Source: Nomia melanderi
Taxonomy: Eukaryota; Arthropoda; Insecta; Hymenoptera; Halictidae
NCBI RefSeq assembly: GCF_051020985.1
Contig: NC_135010.1
Location: 2,726,001-2,790,000 of the forward strand
Direction: 5' to 3'
Length of the DNA: 64,000 nt
A model generated the notes under the pieces. The model saw only the letters and a program-made list of their open reading frames with translations. It searched no databases and had not been told where the DNA came from. Made by a program: the position numbers and the translations under genes. Below are positions 11,799-23,655 of the stretch, piece by piece. Position 1 is the first letter of the stretch; every line of letters starts with the position of its first letter.

Positions 11799-13829
11799 AC
11801 ATCGCTTCTTTCATGCTAACTTCTAGCGTATAAAATTTATACTTGTGTTTTTTTAATTGATCACATTTTGACCGTCGTTATGTATGACCTTTTCCCATTT
11901 TTCAAATTTTAATGACATTTTTGACATTACTTAGGGGATAACCTAATTTAATATAAACCATACATTACTTTTTTAAATTTCTTTTTAAATAGAAAATTAG
12001 ATAAACATTGTAGAATATATTTTACTTTATTATTACACGTATAGTTTTAATTGAAAGAATATGTAAAATGTACAAAACAGTATATCGTTGAAGTAACATT
12101 TTTGCATGGCTAATAGAGTTTTTGTTATTTCGTGGTAATTTATTTCATACTAAACGCGACAGTAAGGAAGTTCATTTGAAATATAAAAAATTAAAGGTCA
12201 ATAACGCAATTTAACAATGAAATGTAAAAAAACTTAAGAAAGTAGAGTTAATCGATTTGGCCAAGAGGCATTTCATACGTCTCACTGTACATCCGAATAT
12301 ATTAGACCGTAACATAAATAAGTTTCATTATATTTAATGCTTTTTATTTATAATTTATAATTTCTTATAAGAAGCAAGAAGATAGCAGAGCTATATTGAC
12401 ACTGACTATAAATGGCGTCTTGTTAATCATTGGGTTATGTACACTTGCAATAAGTCATTATCAAATTGTTAGAATTATATTATATTTTTATTTCAGGCGA
12501 ATTTGTTTATATAATAATTTAATGTTTACATTTGAATTTTTTGTAATAAAATTAATTTATATTTCAAATTGCAGCTATAAAATTATTTTATCCACCATTT
12601 ATTAAGAAAACGATTTTCACTTTTCATCAATTTCAATGACCAACAATCAACAGAAGTAGAGCAAAGCCATTCGTAACTAGGCGTCCATTGTTAGATCTAA
12701 TATCCGAACGTTTTGTTATACAAATGGAATGTCTCTTATATATTAATAGATTCCGCTGCAAATGTAGCTTTTACACAATATGCAAGTTGCTTCTGTTACA
12801 GTGAAATCATTTTGATAATATTTGTCCAGTACGATTACATGTTAAATTAATATACAATGTTAAAAAATTGATATAATTTAATGTCAAGGAAAATACAACC
12901 CGTCACACAATTTCTTTTCAAAGATACAATTTTTTAAATTATTAAGTAATAAGATTCTGCAAAAGCATTGATATCAAAATGTTTCTCAACAATAACAGAA
13001 AGAGCTATGGTTTCATTAATTTCTAAACAACAAGAATGTTTACTTCACATAAGTGCTACATGCAAGAATTTTCAAAAAATGTCAACAATGAATAATTTTG
13101 CAATTAAATATTTGACTATCTAAATATTAATGAGGATAGGTTTATAAATAGGTTAAGGAAATTATTTTAATTTTATAACAAAAGTTTACAAACACTTAAA
13201 TCACACATTATTTTGTAAGGGAGATTTAATTACTGATTAAATAATAAGTACACATGTTTTCTTATTAACCCGTTTGAAAATATTGTGGTTAATACGAATA
13301 TGTATGTCAGCCGAGTTGAAATTAATTTCTATTGTAAATTCATCATAAACATTCACTTTATACTTGAAATCTGAACTACGAAAGTAAAAGCGCCAACGAT
13401 ATCAGTAATTAACATACGATGAAAGTATTCATTATTTGAGAGTAAACGATACTTATCATAAAACCAATCGGATTCATATATGCTAGAAGGGTATATATTT
13501 TAAGTGAATAGAATTTCGTACCAAATCATTCTGATGAGAATTCGTTTGGTCGGCTAGAGGAAAGTATTATCGTATGTAAACATTAGGTGTAAACATTAGT
13601 ATGTAAACAAGGGTGAACTCTATTAACCCTTCAAGAACGACGTCGGTACAACGTACTAAGCTACTAGTCATCGTATGCAACCGAATTTTCATCTTTATAT
13701 CAGCCTACAGTGTATAATGTAAGTAAAAATTACAAAACAAAAATAAACAGAACATTCCGATAGATCTAATTTAATTATCATTTTTTTAATTGAAAGAAAA
13801 TAGTACATTTTCAATATATACAATAATAC
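11799..13829. other. AT-rich stretch with one L fragment
   Basis: AT-rich DNA. GAGTTAATCGATTTGGCCAA at 12246 is the reverse complement of the L terminus seen at 52930 and 41450. Two lone TTAACCC motifs (13266 and 13624) look like TTAA-element ends but have no partner that I could find. No coding region is evident. Confidence 0.55.
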
Positions 13830-14032
13830 ATTTAAAATTACGGGTTTTAATTTTCTTACTTCGTAATTATTGGTATCTTGAAAACGTTAAATATTCGAAA
13901 TAATTTAAAAAATCAGTAGTTTCACTTGAATACTGTGTTGAAAATATGAAGAGACCAAAGAAAATCTGTTGTTACCATTTTTATAAGGATTACACTTTAA
14001 TCATATTAAATATTCGGTACTTCTAGTGTTAA
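13830..14032 (-). mobile_element. Family B TTAA element, copy 1
   Basis: The right-hand end TTCGGTACTTCTAGTGTTAA is intact, and CCATTTTTATAAGGATTACA plus ATTATTGGTATCTTGAAAAC are internal B blocks read in reverse. The left end is decayed and lacks a clear TTAA. Confidence 0.75.
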
Positions 14033-14720
14033 TATTTACTGAATAATATAATTTCCATCGTTACTAATGACCTTATCCCAGCTTTTAACTTCCATTTTTG
14101 TGGATTCCATTCCTGTAAAATGTCTCATCTTTGGAAACTTGCGATAACATTGTAGAGCACAACTTTCTGGTACATTTAATATTATTATTCGATACAATAA
14201 TTATGTTATTTTATTTTTTAAATATGTATCTGCAAAAAAATGTTACTTTGACATGTCGACCGTGTGTGAAGATGTACCGGGTATGTACGTCCTTCCAGTC
14301 GGAGGGGTTAATAGGGTTGCGAAACTATGAGAAAACAGTTCCTTCCAATAAGAAAATACTTTTCTGTGTAAACAGTTTTTAACATATTCATCTGGGGTTA
14401 CAAACTAGACATCCTAAGTTAAATGTTTTCTAGTCATAATTTCAATATTTTTGCATTCCTTTCCTGCAAAGATGACATCTTTGAAATGTATTTTTCTTAT
14501 TTAAAAATATAGATTCCGTTTTGAAAGTTTCAACTAAGAAATAAATTAAAACTTTTCGAGAATGTGATTTATGTCATTTTACCATATGACCACAAAGATA
14601 TTGCAGATATTTGTAACAGAAGATAAAAGGGCGATACATATTATATTAGGATATTTAAATAATGGATGATGGAAACGAAAAATTCTACAGCAATTAAATA
14701 ATTTTTTGTTATATATGAGT
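14033..14720. other. AT-rich stretch, no feature seen
   Basis: AT-rich sequence with an 83-codon open frame at 14131-14382 that shows no similarity I recognise and no splice or promoter context. Confidence 0.6.
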
Positions 14721-14975
14721 TTAACCCCTTGCCCTATGATTTATATCGTAACCATGACATATATAATTACTTTGTTCTTAATAATTTATGGAAAAAAGAG
14801 AAAAATTCTAGGTATATTGTATGTCTAAGTTTGCTATAAAGTATAATAAATGATAGCAGAAGAATTGAAGAATATTTAATTTGGTTTCAAAAAAATTGAG
14901 TAATGCTTATGCTTGCTAAATTCTGTTTAAAATCTTCACCATGTGTCTGACACGATATTACAGGGCAAGGGGTAA
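14721..14975 (+). mobile_element. Family M TTAA element, copy 1
   Basis: The left end TTAACCCCTTGCCCTATGAT and right end ATTACAGGGCAAGGGGTAA are inverted repeats; the right TTAA is mutated to GTAA. The perfect hairpin GTGTCTGACAC (14943-14953) lies 18 bp inside the right end. Three more copies occur at 30769, 34368 and 49019. Confidence 0.85.
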
Positions 14976-15133
14976 ATGTTGTATCAGCTGCATAGAGTCA
15001 GAAAATCTTTGAAGATTGTAGATTGAAATTAGATACTATGGTATAATTCTGTATCTTAAAAAAGAAGATTACCTTTTAACACTTTGATTGAATAAATACT
15101 CATCAAAATTCCTTTATAGTTGAAACAATTTTC

Positions 15134-15352
15134 TTAACCCCTTCAGACCTGACGCACATTATAACGTATATTATTTTATTGCTTTCAGTATCTGATATCT
15201 GTATTTGAACCTATTTCTATCAGAGAAGTAGTATACTAAGTACCATTTTTTATTCACAATATATGTTCTACTGTTGCTGCATTGAATAGCAGTCTTTTGT
15301 TGTTATGTAAGTGCACATCATTTTCTACGAAAATCAGGTGTAAAGGGGTTAA
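15134..15352. mobile_element. Family N TTAA element
   Basis: TTAACCCCTTCAGACCTGAC at the left and ATCAGGTGTAAAGGGGTTAA at the right form an inverted repeat of about 18 bp with TTAA at both ends. The hairpin ATTTTCTACGAAAAT (15320-15334) sits 14 bp inside the right TTAA. This is the only copy seen, but the structure is clear. Confidence 0.8.
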
Positions 15353-15485
15353 TAAAACAAACTAAAAGGTGAAGATTCTTCATAACGATTGTTCTACTAT
15401 TTTTCTTATAACTTAACATTCAATAAAATTCGAGTCGTTCGATTTGTCACGAAAAAAAGTAATGTTTAAGTTTGTATAAAAAATG

Positions 15486-15526
15486 ATGTCACCCAAAATC
15501 GGGTGACATGGCAGTTAAGTTGTTAA
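15486..15526. repeat. Hairpin plus TTAA terminus, F-like remnant
   Basis: ATGTCACCC and GGGTGACAT are perfect complements around a 6-nt loop (15486-15509). The sequence then runs GGCAGTTAAGTTGTTAA, resembling the right end of F-type elements. No left end was found, so this is probably a truncated element. Confidence 0.45.
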
Positions 15527-16200
15527 AGAATAGTATAAACAATATTTTGCTCAATAACTTAAGGATTTAGAACATTGTAGCAAAATTGATCTTACATTAG
15601 CAAGTGCATTCTCATAATTGCACATTGCACGATCTGTCTTGAGATTTAGAATGACTCGAAAACAGCTGATTATATTTATAGTAATTGTTTTTCGTTTCTT
15701 TCGCGTCAAATTCGAAAATTTACTTAACCCAAATGAATTATTCGCGGTTTCTAAAATTCTTAAACAGGCAATATTTCTTTGTCTATGACTCTCCATTTAC
15801 GCGAAAATCTGTTCCACGTGGTTTCGTTTCACGCGAACGAAAATAGCGCAAATATAGTCTGTCGGTGCAAGAAAAAACAAAATATAGGAAATAAAAGCTG
15901 ATATAAGTTTTAGGAATACATATTTATTTCACACGGCCAAACAAAAGAAATAATAATTATGATATTTCAGCAAACAAAAGAACATTTGAATCGGTGTTAC
16001 TAAATTCAGATCACACATAAAAATTATCGCGTAAACAGTGTTCTAATTTACTATGTATAAAAGAGTGTGCGTAAAGCGAGGGTCAGATGTAAATTCTTCT
16101 ATCCAAGTTCTCCTAGTATTTTCTAAGTTTGCGTGAAAATGTTCTCATGGAATTGAAATTGATGCATCGATTCTAAAACGATGACTTCTTTTGCTGCTCT
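15527..16200. other. AT-rich stretch, no feature seen
   Basis: Moderately AT-rich. An 81-codon open frame on the minus strand (15551-15796) has no recognisable product. No paired repeat ends were found. Confidence 0.55.
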
Positions 16201-16860
16201 TTACTCGATTACGTTCTATACAATCTTCTTTGATGTAACATACGAACGAAATATCGCTAGCGAATTGCATCGTACTGTGGCGAAGTTACACACGCGTTGA
16301 TACGAACGCAGCAATGTTGCGGAGAAAAATGCGGGAGCGGAAAAAATAGTCTGTTGACATTCGGCCGCGTCGGTTCATCTGTAAACAGGAAGAAAAATTG
16401 GAGGATAGTTAAATGGCATTGACGGTAATAATAATAAAACAGTCTTATCCACGATAGCTTGACCTATTTTACGACGGACAATTGCATAAACGCAGTCGCG
16501 TAAGCTTATACGTATATTTATAGACGAGGAAGGTCGGGAAGAAAGCGCCTAGACCGTTTGACCATTTGGCAGAGGCAGCTGCCGAGCAATCATCCAGACG
16601 GGTCACTAATAATATCATCTGCGCGTTGTGTAACGTTATTCCTTGCAAATAAGGATATAAATGATATTATTGTACCCTACCGTGGACGTATGACGAATTG
16701 GAAAATTATATACATTCGTGAACTAATAATGCGTTCACGTGCACACTGACGGGAGAGAACGTCCACCAAGTTCGCATTTTATTACCGGAAATCGACAATA
16801 GATAACTCCACTAACGACGAGATTTACAATCATTGTAAATTACCGTACTCCCCGGCGTTG
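16201..16860. other. GC-richer island 3
   Basis: CpG-containing block with CGAAATATCGCTAGCGAA near 16247 and the TATTTATAG module at 16515. A 63-codon open frame at 16558-16749 is unremarkable. I see no gene; it may be regulatory, or related to islands 2 and 4 through the shared module. Confidence 0.45.
16515..16552 (+). promoter_or_regulatory. TATTTATAG / GAAGAAAGC module, copy 2
   Basis: TATTTATAGACGAGGAAGGT followed by CGGGAAGAAAGCGCCTAGAC is nearly the same as 19376-19423, apart from a short gap. A chance match of this length is unlikely; the role is unknown. Confidence 0.4.
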
Positions 16861-17029
16861 ATGAAAGGTGTACTTTGAATGAAGGAGATGTATTAATTGT
16901 GTAATATTCTAGAACAACCATAGTAACGGCGAAGAAACATACATAAGATAGTTATTCTTATGGAAGTACTTGGAATGGTTGAGTAAGCATTTTATACATT
17001 TGAATTTTTACAATAGAAAAGTGGGTGAC

Positions 17030-17060
17030 GTATATATACTTAGCTCTCGATTTACGCGAT
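17030..17060 (-). repeat. Family D fragment
   Basis: TACTTAGCTCTCGATTTACG and the following CGATTTCGATTC resemble the terminal motifs of repeat D. This short piece is separated from the main D copy by the A element that starts at 17073. Confidence 0.35.
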
Positions 17061-17072
17061 TTCGATTCAACA

Positions 17073-17263
17073 TTAACAACTAACATTGCTGAGCAGTTTA
17101 ATTGACTTTTTGAAATTTCTCTATAAGAACTCTAAGAGTGTATCTATTGAAACTTTAATTGGTTCACGATTCAGTTTAGGTATTGATAATCGATTGTTTT
17201 AATAATTTCGTAGAGAAACATTTGTTATCTTTTTCATAATTGCAAAAAGAGGGAATCAGGGAA
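17073..17263 (+). mobile_element. Family A element, copy 2 (right end missing)
   Basis: It starts at TTAACAACTAACATTGCTGA and continues with the diagnostic A body TGACTTTTTGAAATTTCTCT. It stops at AAAGAGGGAATCAGGGAAAT, where D sequence begins, so the right inverted repeat has been lost. Confidence 0.75.
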
Positions 17264-17264
17264 A

Positions 17265-17575
17265 TAATTTCCGTTTACACGATACTTACAATTTACTTTA
17301 ACACGATCATGTTAAATGCAAAAATTATATTAATTTTTTGTTTGTTTCCTAAATTACATATGCAATTTTTTTGGATTAATAAATTTTTATGTAAAGATAT
17401 GTATATAATTGTATATTTTGCAAAGAAATAAATAATTCTGCTTCGTATGGATTTGTTCAATTTATTACATGTGTATTTCTGTTCAATGTGAATTGTGGAC
17501 TCGAATTTCATGATTTCAATTTACACGGTATTTTCGGGGAACCAATCTACCGTGCAAATGGAGGGGTAGGTGTAA
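17265..17575 (-). repeat. Dispersed repeat D, copy 1
   Basis: The reverse complement reads TTACACCTACCCCTCC, then CACGGTAGATTGGTTCCCC, then ACCGTGTAAATTGAAAT, and later TTATTTATTTCTTTGCAAAA. All of these recur in order at 40361 on the plus strand. The class is unknown; there is no coding capacity. Two open frames of 63-72 codons over it are artefacts. Confidence 0.65.
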
Positions 17576-18700
17576 TTTGTGTATCATACAGTTTTATCCT
17601 TCTCAAATGTCGGTATATAATGTTTATTTGAGAGCAAGAACCATTATTTTAGATTCTACATTCAATAACGAGATGGTATGTTTTATTGGTGTTTGTTAAT
17701 TGCATTTTTCTGTGGTGTTGTGGCACAAATGATTTATATACAATTAAAAGTAAATAGTTTTAGCATGAATGAGTTTACTGCTATTAAGTTCAGTATTTCT
17801 TTCCGCATTTATGATTGATTAAAATGGCGTTGTGTGTTGGAGAACAATGGTATATAGTATTCCGGGATCGTATATTCTTGGTTTTGTTCGATAGAAATAT
17901 CTTCACAGAAATGTAATAAATTATTGATGGAGTCTTTATTAATTATTACTATCTTTCATTTTTCACATAGCTGTTTCTTTCGTGAATTATATTTATGTTT
18001 TAACTATGAAATCATTAAAATTATTACAAATATGTTCTGCACTGTATTGTATATATGTATAAATAATCTTGATGCCTGGTTATTTCCTTTTAAATATAAT
18101 TAATTGTTTCATACTAATTATAATTTTAATGTTTAACTATAAACGTTGAACAGTCGTTTTTATAAATACTTAGAAACATCTGAACATAATTATGCATATG
18201 TCGATAAAGATTAACGCTGACTATAAAGCATAAGCTTTTTGTAGTACATTCTATTTTAAGCTATCGAGTAATATCAGTTTTGTCTAGAAAACTAATAAAA
18301 ATATTTTCTTGACTCGCTGTGAAGTTTCATTTGATCGTGGGTAAGAGATTATTGAATATCATAATTATTTACCCTCGAAGTTTTAAATTTTACTTTCAAT
18401 TGGAATGCATTTATATATTTAATTATAGAGAAAATTAATGCTATCGAAGAATTTGTTACGTGTGTTAATTACTATATATATTTTAAATTATAGTAATTCC
18501 TTTTTCTAGCACATTGTGGATGACTACGAAGTATCAATTAATTCAGCATTTGTAAAGTAAGGGGTTAAATCGAAGGGAAAATGCGCTTCGTACCTTTTTG
18601 AAAACATAAAGAGTTAATGAACCGAAACAATCGTCTGTGGGAAAATGCTTATCAACTCTATTTTATTCAGTATGTTAATCGCAAATATGCATTCGCAGTT
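17576..18700. other. AT-rich stretch, no paired element
   Basis: AT-rich DNA. TAAAGTAAGGGGTTAA at 18555 resembles the right end of M or N elements, but no left partner was found upstream. Nothing else could be supported. Confidence 0.55.
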
Positions 18701-19170
18701 GAATAAATGAATTAGAAAGATCAATGCAACGACCGGTGGGGTCAAAACGAGGTAAGATTAATAACAAAGTCGAATTTCTGGTGCATCGTCTGATGTAGGC
18801 TTGTTAATAAATAAGTTAATAAACGTGCGATAATGAATAAGTAAATATATAAACCAAGAAGTACATAATAATTAAGAAAATAAATAAATCAAGTATATAA
18901 TAACGAAATAAATAAATGAAGCAGTATACAATAATAATGTAAATAAATAAATGAAGCAGTATAGAATAGTAAAGTAAATAAATAAATGAAGAAGTGTAGA
19001 ATAATGAAGTAAATAAATAAATAAAGAAGTATACAATAATGAAATAAACAAATAAACGAATTAGAAAGATTAACGAAGCAAACGCAACGACCGGAGGAGT
19101 CATAAAGAGAGAAGGTTGGTAACGAAGTCGAATTTCTGGCGCATCGTAGGACGTGGGTTTGTTAAGAGCG
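18701..19170. repeat. Minisatellite flanked by ~110-bp direct repeats
   Basis: Two imperfect direct copies, 18701-18812 and 19051-19170, share GCAACGACCGG, AACRAAGTCGAATTTCTGG and GCATCGT. Between them lie about six degenerate units of some 35 bp, each with AAATAAATAAATGAAG followed by AGTRTAGAATAATGAAGT. The 140-codon minus-strand frame here is a translation of the array, not a gene. Confidence 0.8.
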
Positions 19171-19750
19171 CGGCTGAGTCGAAAGTAAAGTACTCCTAGA
19201 CTACTGTTCGGCGCCGACCTATATTTCGCTCGGAACAATTATTGCACAAACGATACGCGCTTGTAAGCTCGCACGCACCGTGTCTTTCTAACGTGTAAGT
19301 ACTCACGGCCGCGTATACATGCGCACGCACGCGCACGCACGCACACGTCTGCACACATGGCACACACACGCACGCCTATTTATAGACTAGGGAGGAAGGT
19401 CACGAAGAAAGCGCGGCTAGACGAGCGATTCGTTTCGACATCGTTTCCGGCGCTGACCCATTTCGTCCTCGATTCTTTTCGACATCGACGCTTCCAGCAC
19501 TCTGACCCAGTTCCTGCGTGCGATAGCCTCTCACGCACTTTTGTTTGTTGCCAGCTACGAGGGCGACGTCTACAACGACGTATTCTCGCATATTTCTGCA
19601 TACGAATCGCATCCGTCTGTGAAACCGATCACTTACCGAGCTCGCAACTTTGAAGTTTGATCCCTTGCTTCTTGCCCGTTACAGCATCCTGTCCCTCCCC
19701 CTATTCTTCTCACTCTTTCTCTTTCTCTCTGTATTTGCCCCTCTTCTTTT
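19171..19750. other. GC-richer island 4
   Basis: A CpG-rich block with an impure (CA/CG)n run at 19318-19376 followed at once by CTATTTATAGAC. Overlapping open frames on both strands (up to 98 codons) have no recognisable product. The combination of alternating purine-pyrimidine DNA and a TATA/MEF2-like box is promoter-like, but no gene can be shown downstream. Confidence 0.45.
19376..19423 (+). promoter_or_regulatory. TATTTATAG / GAAGAAAGC module, copy 3
   Basis: CTATTTATAGACTAGGGAGG is followed by AAGGTCACGAAGAAAGCGCG and CTAGAC. This matches copy 2 at 16515 over its whole length apart from small gaps, and copy 1 at 9867 over GGAAGGTCACGAAGAAAGC. Confidence 0.4.
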
Positions 19751-21970
19751 TTCCTCGAGAATGCTTCGGAATTTCATATTGAGATTAACCTTCTAGCTGA
19801 GGATGATAACGTATCTCGTTCTAACAAACACTTTCCAATTGAATTTCTAATCGGCGTTCGTGCTGTTAGCTGTTCTGATCGTTAATCCTCCAAGTGTTGC
19901 TCAACTAATACCCTACCACGGCTCGATTATTTTTGTACGAACGCTGTTTTCCGGTAAGGATGCGTCTGGTAGATTGAAAAATCTTTGTTTTCGTATTCAT
20001 TCCACCGACGTTTGTTTGAGTTTCTAGTAGATATTGTGTGGTTCTTTCGAAATATAGTTACAGAAATATTTATGAGTAGATATCTACTCTTCTAATTGCT
20101 GAGTTTTAGTGATCGACATTCTTTTAAACTATAATTTTTGTAATTCTTATGAATAAAAATGTATGTTGTATTAATTAAATTTTGGTACAAATTTGATTGC
20201 AAAATAGCGATACAGTACAGACAAGCAACGAATTTTAATGAAATGTGACAAAATTAACTGTGTAATTATTAATAAAAATACAATTAATTTTTTAGTAATT
20301 AATACTTTGTTAGGTAGCCTTATAATGAATAGTTATATTTTTAAGTATTTACGCTGCGAATAAAAAAAAATGATATTCATATATATTCAGTTACACATTG
20401 TTCGTAACGTTTACAAACAATAAAGTTACGCGTACGACATACTGTTTCTTTTCGTTTATCGCAATGTGTCAAGTCGATACAAGAAACTGATGAGGCTTAA
20501 ACAATTTGGTAAAACTAGCTATTAATAATCATCGTGACAGTTAATGCGTCAATATGAGGACTAACGTTTTACATTCTTTAAATTGCATTTTTAGGAAGCT
20601 CAAGAAAACGATTCAAAAGTAAATGATATTATAGATAATTTATTTTGTGTTAAATATGTTTAATATATACTGCTTTATATATAAAAAATTGTTTAAGGTC
20701 TTTCTAATTTCGAATATTGTTTACCTATTTCAGGTATGAAATAGATTAACAATACAGTTCGTTATAATATATATTATTCCTGAATATCATTTGTATACAT
20801 GTACCGATCTATTTAGATGTTAGATTTTTGAAGTATTTAATTTATGGTGACAACAATTTCGTTATTTTTTTATGTGATCATAAAAAAAGTTTTTCTATCA
20901 GTTTGAGTACGCTGAAAGTTAATAATACAGAAATGGAGAATTATAAACTTATTAAGTGTACTTCAGAAAAGTAGTGTGTATTTATAGAAAAGTTTGCTCC
21001 AATTTTAATTTAATTTTTATATTAACTTTTTCATAACTTTTCATAAATAAAAATGTAACAAAATATTTCCTGTGAAACACTCCATTTAACAACATAATGT
21101 CTTCCTTTTAATGTATTTTACATTTTCCTTTATGTATGATAAATGATTATTACAAACTTTTAATATAACATTTATTGATCTAATAATATTTCCTTGTGTA
21201 CGTTTTATATATGTATTTAGTACTTGCTAATCGGTATATAGATTCGGTTATTGGTGCTCGTGAAATTATTCCTGCTACCATTTTCATTTCACTCCAGAAA
21301 CTCTGCTGTAAAATATACTGTTCTTATTTGGACAATAGTTTTATTATAATGTTTCCCTGCTGTAATATTTTAACAATGTTTATACAAGTATTGTTTTAAT
21401 AAAGTTACTCCAAAAATCAAAATTCAATAAAATGTAATGACACTTTCCTCGTAAACACGCGGTTATAAAGTTTATGCATAAGATATGTTAAGAGGATTAA
21501 GCAAGAGTGTTTTTTTATAGTTTTCAGTTAAAGTAATAAAAGTAAAATTGTGATGTCTTTAGAAACATCGAAGGATTGATGAAGTGTAACAACTTTATCT
21601 GTCAAAATAGCTACACGTTCTCACCTTTTTATTTTAATAAATAAATATTTCTTTATTAAATGTATCAAAATAATACATTAATTACTGCAAATCTTTTCAT
21701 CAACGACAATAAACATAACAAATCTTCCACAATTCAGATTTCACCAAATACATCCCACCAATTTTTTAAACTTCCAAAAATCCTGGATTGACAGTCAAGA
21801 CGTTGCACACATTTCAGACGTGAAAATACTCGTACTGTACCGAATAAAAATTCACAAAGATGGCGCGTCATTCCTCGGAGGTATAAGCAGAAAGTCCTCT
21901 TTAAAAAAATGTTTACACTTGATAATGATCGGAACGGAGCATAAATTTTGAAGGTTACGTATCCGAGAAT
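19751..21970. other. AT-rich stretch, no feature seen
   Basis: Long AT-rich stretch. A 67-codon open frame at 21196-21399 and several shorter ones have no recognisable similarity. No paired TTAA ends were found. Confidence 0.6.
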
Positions 21971-22290
21971 AATTAAGAGATGAAACGTGTTTAAATGGAC
22001 AGGAAGTCAGAAAAGTTGAAACGCAGCTGCTTTAAAGCTGCTCAAACGAGCATTTACGCCGAGGGCAGGTAAACGTCGCTGCTGCGTGTACACAGTCCGC
22101 GACACCTTCCACGGCGAATGAGAAGGAAAGTGGCTAGCACGATTCCTTTTTTTCCTTTCATCAACGGCGTCACACCGGCGACCTATTTCCGTGACAATCG
22201 TGAGCACGCATTTGCACGTCCACGCGACGCAGGTATTTCTCCCTCGATCAACGATCCGGGACAGCTCCAGCTGTCAAAAGGAACATTGTA
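21971..22290. other. GC-richer island 5
   Basis: A short CpG-containing block. It has a small perfect palindrome-with-spacer GACAGCTCCAGCTGTC at 22260-22275. Two overlapping minus-strand frames of 66 and 84 codons are not recognisable proteins. Confidence 0.45.
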
Positions 22291-22402
22291 ATCCTGCTCG
22301 GATAAAATAATATCAAGCGAATTTAACCAAAATATAATCTCATTACATATTTCTGACAACGACTCGAATTTAACACCTGATTCAAATGATCTTTCACAAT
22401 CT

Positions 22403-22629
22403 TTAACACTAAAACTATCGAGCAGTTGAATTGACATTTTGAAATTTGTCTATAGAAACTCCAAGAGTGCATCTATTGCAACTCTAATTGATTTACAATT
22501 CAGTTTGCGCATTGCTAAACTAATTTCTTTAAATACTTCTCAGAGAATCATCTGTTATCTCTTTAATAATTGCAAAATGAAAAAATCAAGAGTTGGTCTT
22601 TTTGACCTGTCTGGTAGTTTTAGTGTTAA
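22403..22629 (+). mobile_element. Family A TTAA element, copy 3
   Basis: The ends are TTAACACTAAAACTATCGAG and CTGGTAGTTTTAGTGTTAA, with TTAA on both sides, 227 bp. The subterminal right side reads GGTCTTTTTGACC, the equivalent of the hairpin in copy 1. Confidence 0.9.
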
Positions 22630-22749
22630 CACTAGGTTGACGGACATTTATTGCCTAGCTTGTTCTATTGTTAGAAGAATTGATCTTCATTTAGATCTTT
22701 TACTTCGGAGATTGAGAGATAAACAATTGAGATATAGAGGGTGTTTATT

Positions 22750-22974
22750 TTAACACTAAAACTATCGAGCAACTGGTGTGACTTACTTCCAAGGCTTTAT
22801 ACAAATTAGAACAACATATTTATCGAGATTTAAAGGGTCCCCTATTATCATATTTGTAGAAATGCACAAATTTATTTTACAAATTTCCGCAAAAGCGTCG
22901 TAATAATTTAAACACTTGCAAAATAAAAATTCTAAAATGAGTCAAATTGACCCGTCTGGTAGTTTTAGTATTAA
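22750..22974 (+). mobile_element. Family A TTAA element, copy 4 (divergent)
   Basis: The ends are TTAACACTAAAACTATCGAG and GACCCGTCTGGTAGTTTTAG with a final TATTAA. The interior differs from other A copies more than the ends do, so this may be a subfamily. It lies 120 bp from copy 3 in the same orientation. Confidence 0.8.
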
Positions 22975-23095
22975 ATTATTTCCGCTATTAAAACATGGTT
23001 TTAAGATGCGAATCTGATGGTGATAAAAAAAGAATCCTGTGTAGGTCATCCTGTTTAATAATTTTTTCGTAATTTCAATAATAGCGGAAATAATT
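22974..23095. repeat. 122-bp segment with perfect 17-bp inverted ends
   Basis: AATTATTTCCGCTATTA at 22974-22990 is the exact reverse complement of TAATAGCGGAAATAATT at 23079-23095. The 88-bp centre has no internal symmetry. It directly abuts the TTAA of A copy 4. It could be a tiny transposon or a foldback; no second copy was seen. Confidence 0.6.
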
Positions 23096-23462
23096 CAAGT
23101 GCTCTAGTTAAAATTAACACCCTGAATACTTTTATAATTGCATCAATTAAAATCGACTTAAACATTTACCAGATAACATTTTTAAAAGTCAATATGCGTC
23201 AAAATGACACGTTCCGTAAATATAATGTTAGTGGTTACTGGTCTGCAGTTAAAATTGAAACGATTAAGGTGAATGCTAATTAGTAATTAGAAGAGATAAC
23301 TTATAATCGAATGAAAATTACATTTTAATTGTTAGTCTTAATACGTAATTAGATTATATTTTGGTCAACTCTGATGTCAAGAGTTTATTATTTCCTTTAT
23401 TTTAACCCTTTTTGTCATGCAGAAGAAAATTACTTTTAGAAGCAATTAGAATACCACTTTTA

Positions 23463-23655
23463 TTAACTCTAGAACTACTAGATGAATTAAAATGACTCAT
23501 CTTCAATTTCTTCTTCTACAATTACTTAAAAAGTAATTGGTAATTTTTAATTGGTAATTGATACAGAAATAACAGATGCTTTCTAAGATTTTACTAAATG
23601 AATTATTTATTTTTTAAAAAATGCAGAGCAATCAATTTGAGTGTGTCAGTATTAA
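23463..23655 (-). mobile_element. Family A element, copy 7 (decayed)
   Basis: TTAACTCTAGAACTACTAGA, then AAAATGACTCATCTTCAATT and AACAGATGCTTTCTAAGA, follow the reverse-oriented A sequence in order. The far end GTGTGTCAGTATTAAA is poorly conserved. Confidence 0.6.

Noticed and set aside
18816..19238. 140-codon minus-strand frame rich in Ile, Tyr, Phe
   Set aside because: It is a translation of the 35-bp minisatellite.
22626..22753. Segment between A3 and A4 bounded by TTAA on both sides
   Set aside because: It begins TTAACACTAGGTTGACGG but the other side has no matching inverted repeat, so it is just spacer between two insertions.
23118..23230. Possible degenerate A element ending in ATAATGTTAG
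   Set aside because: Only a few short matches to A; too weak to call.
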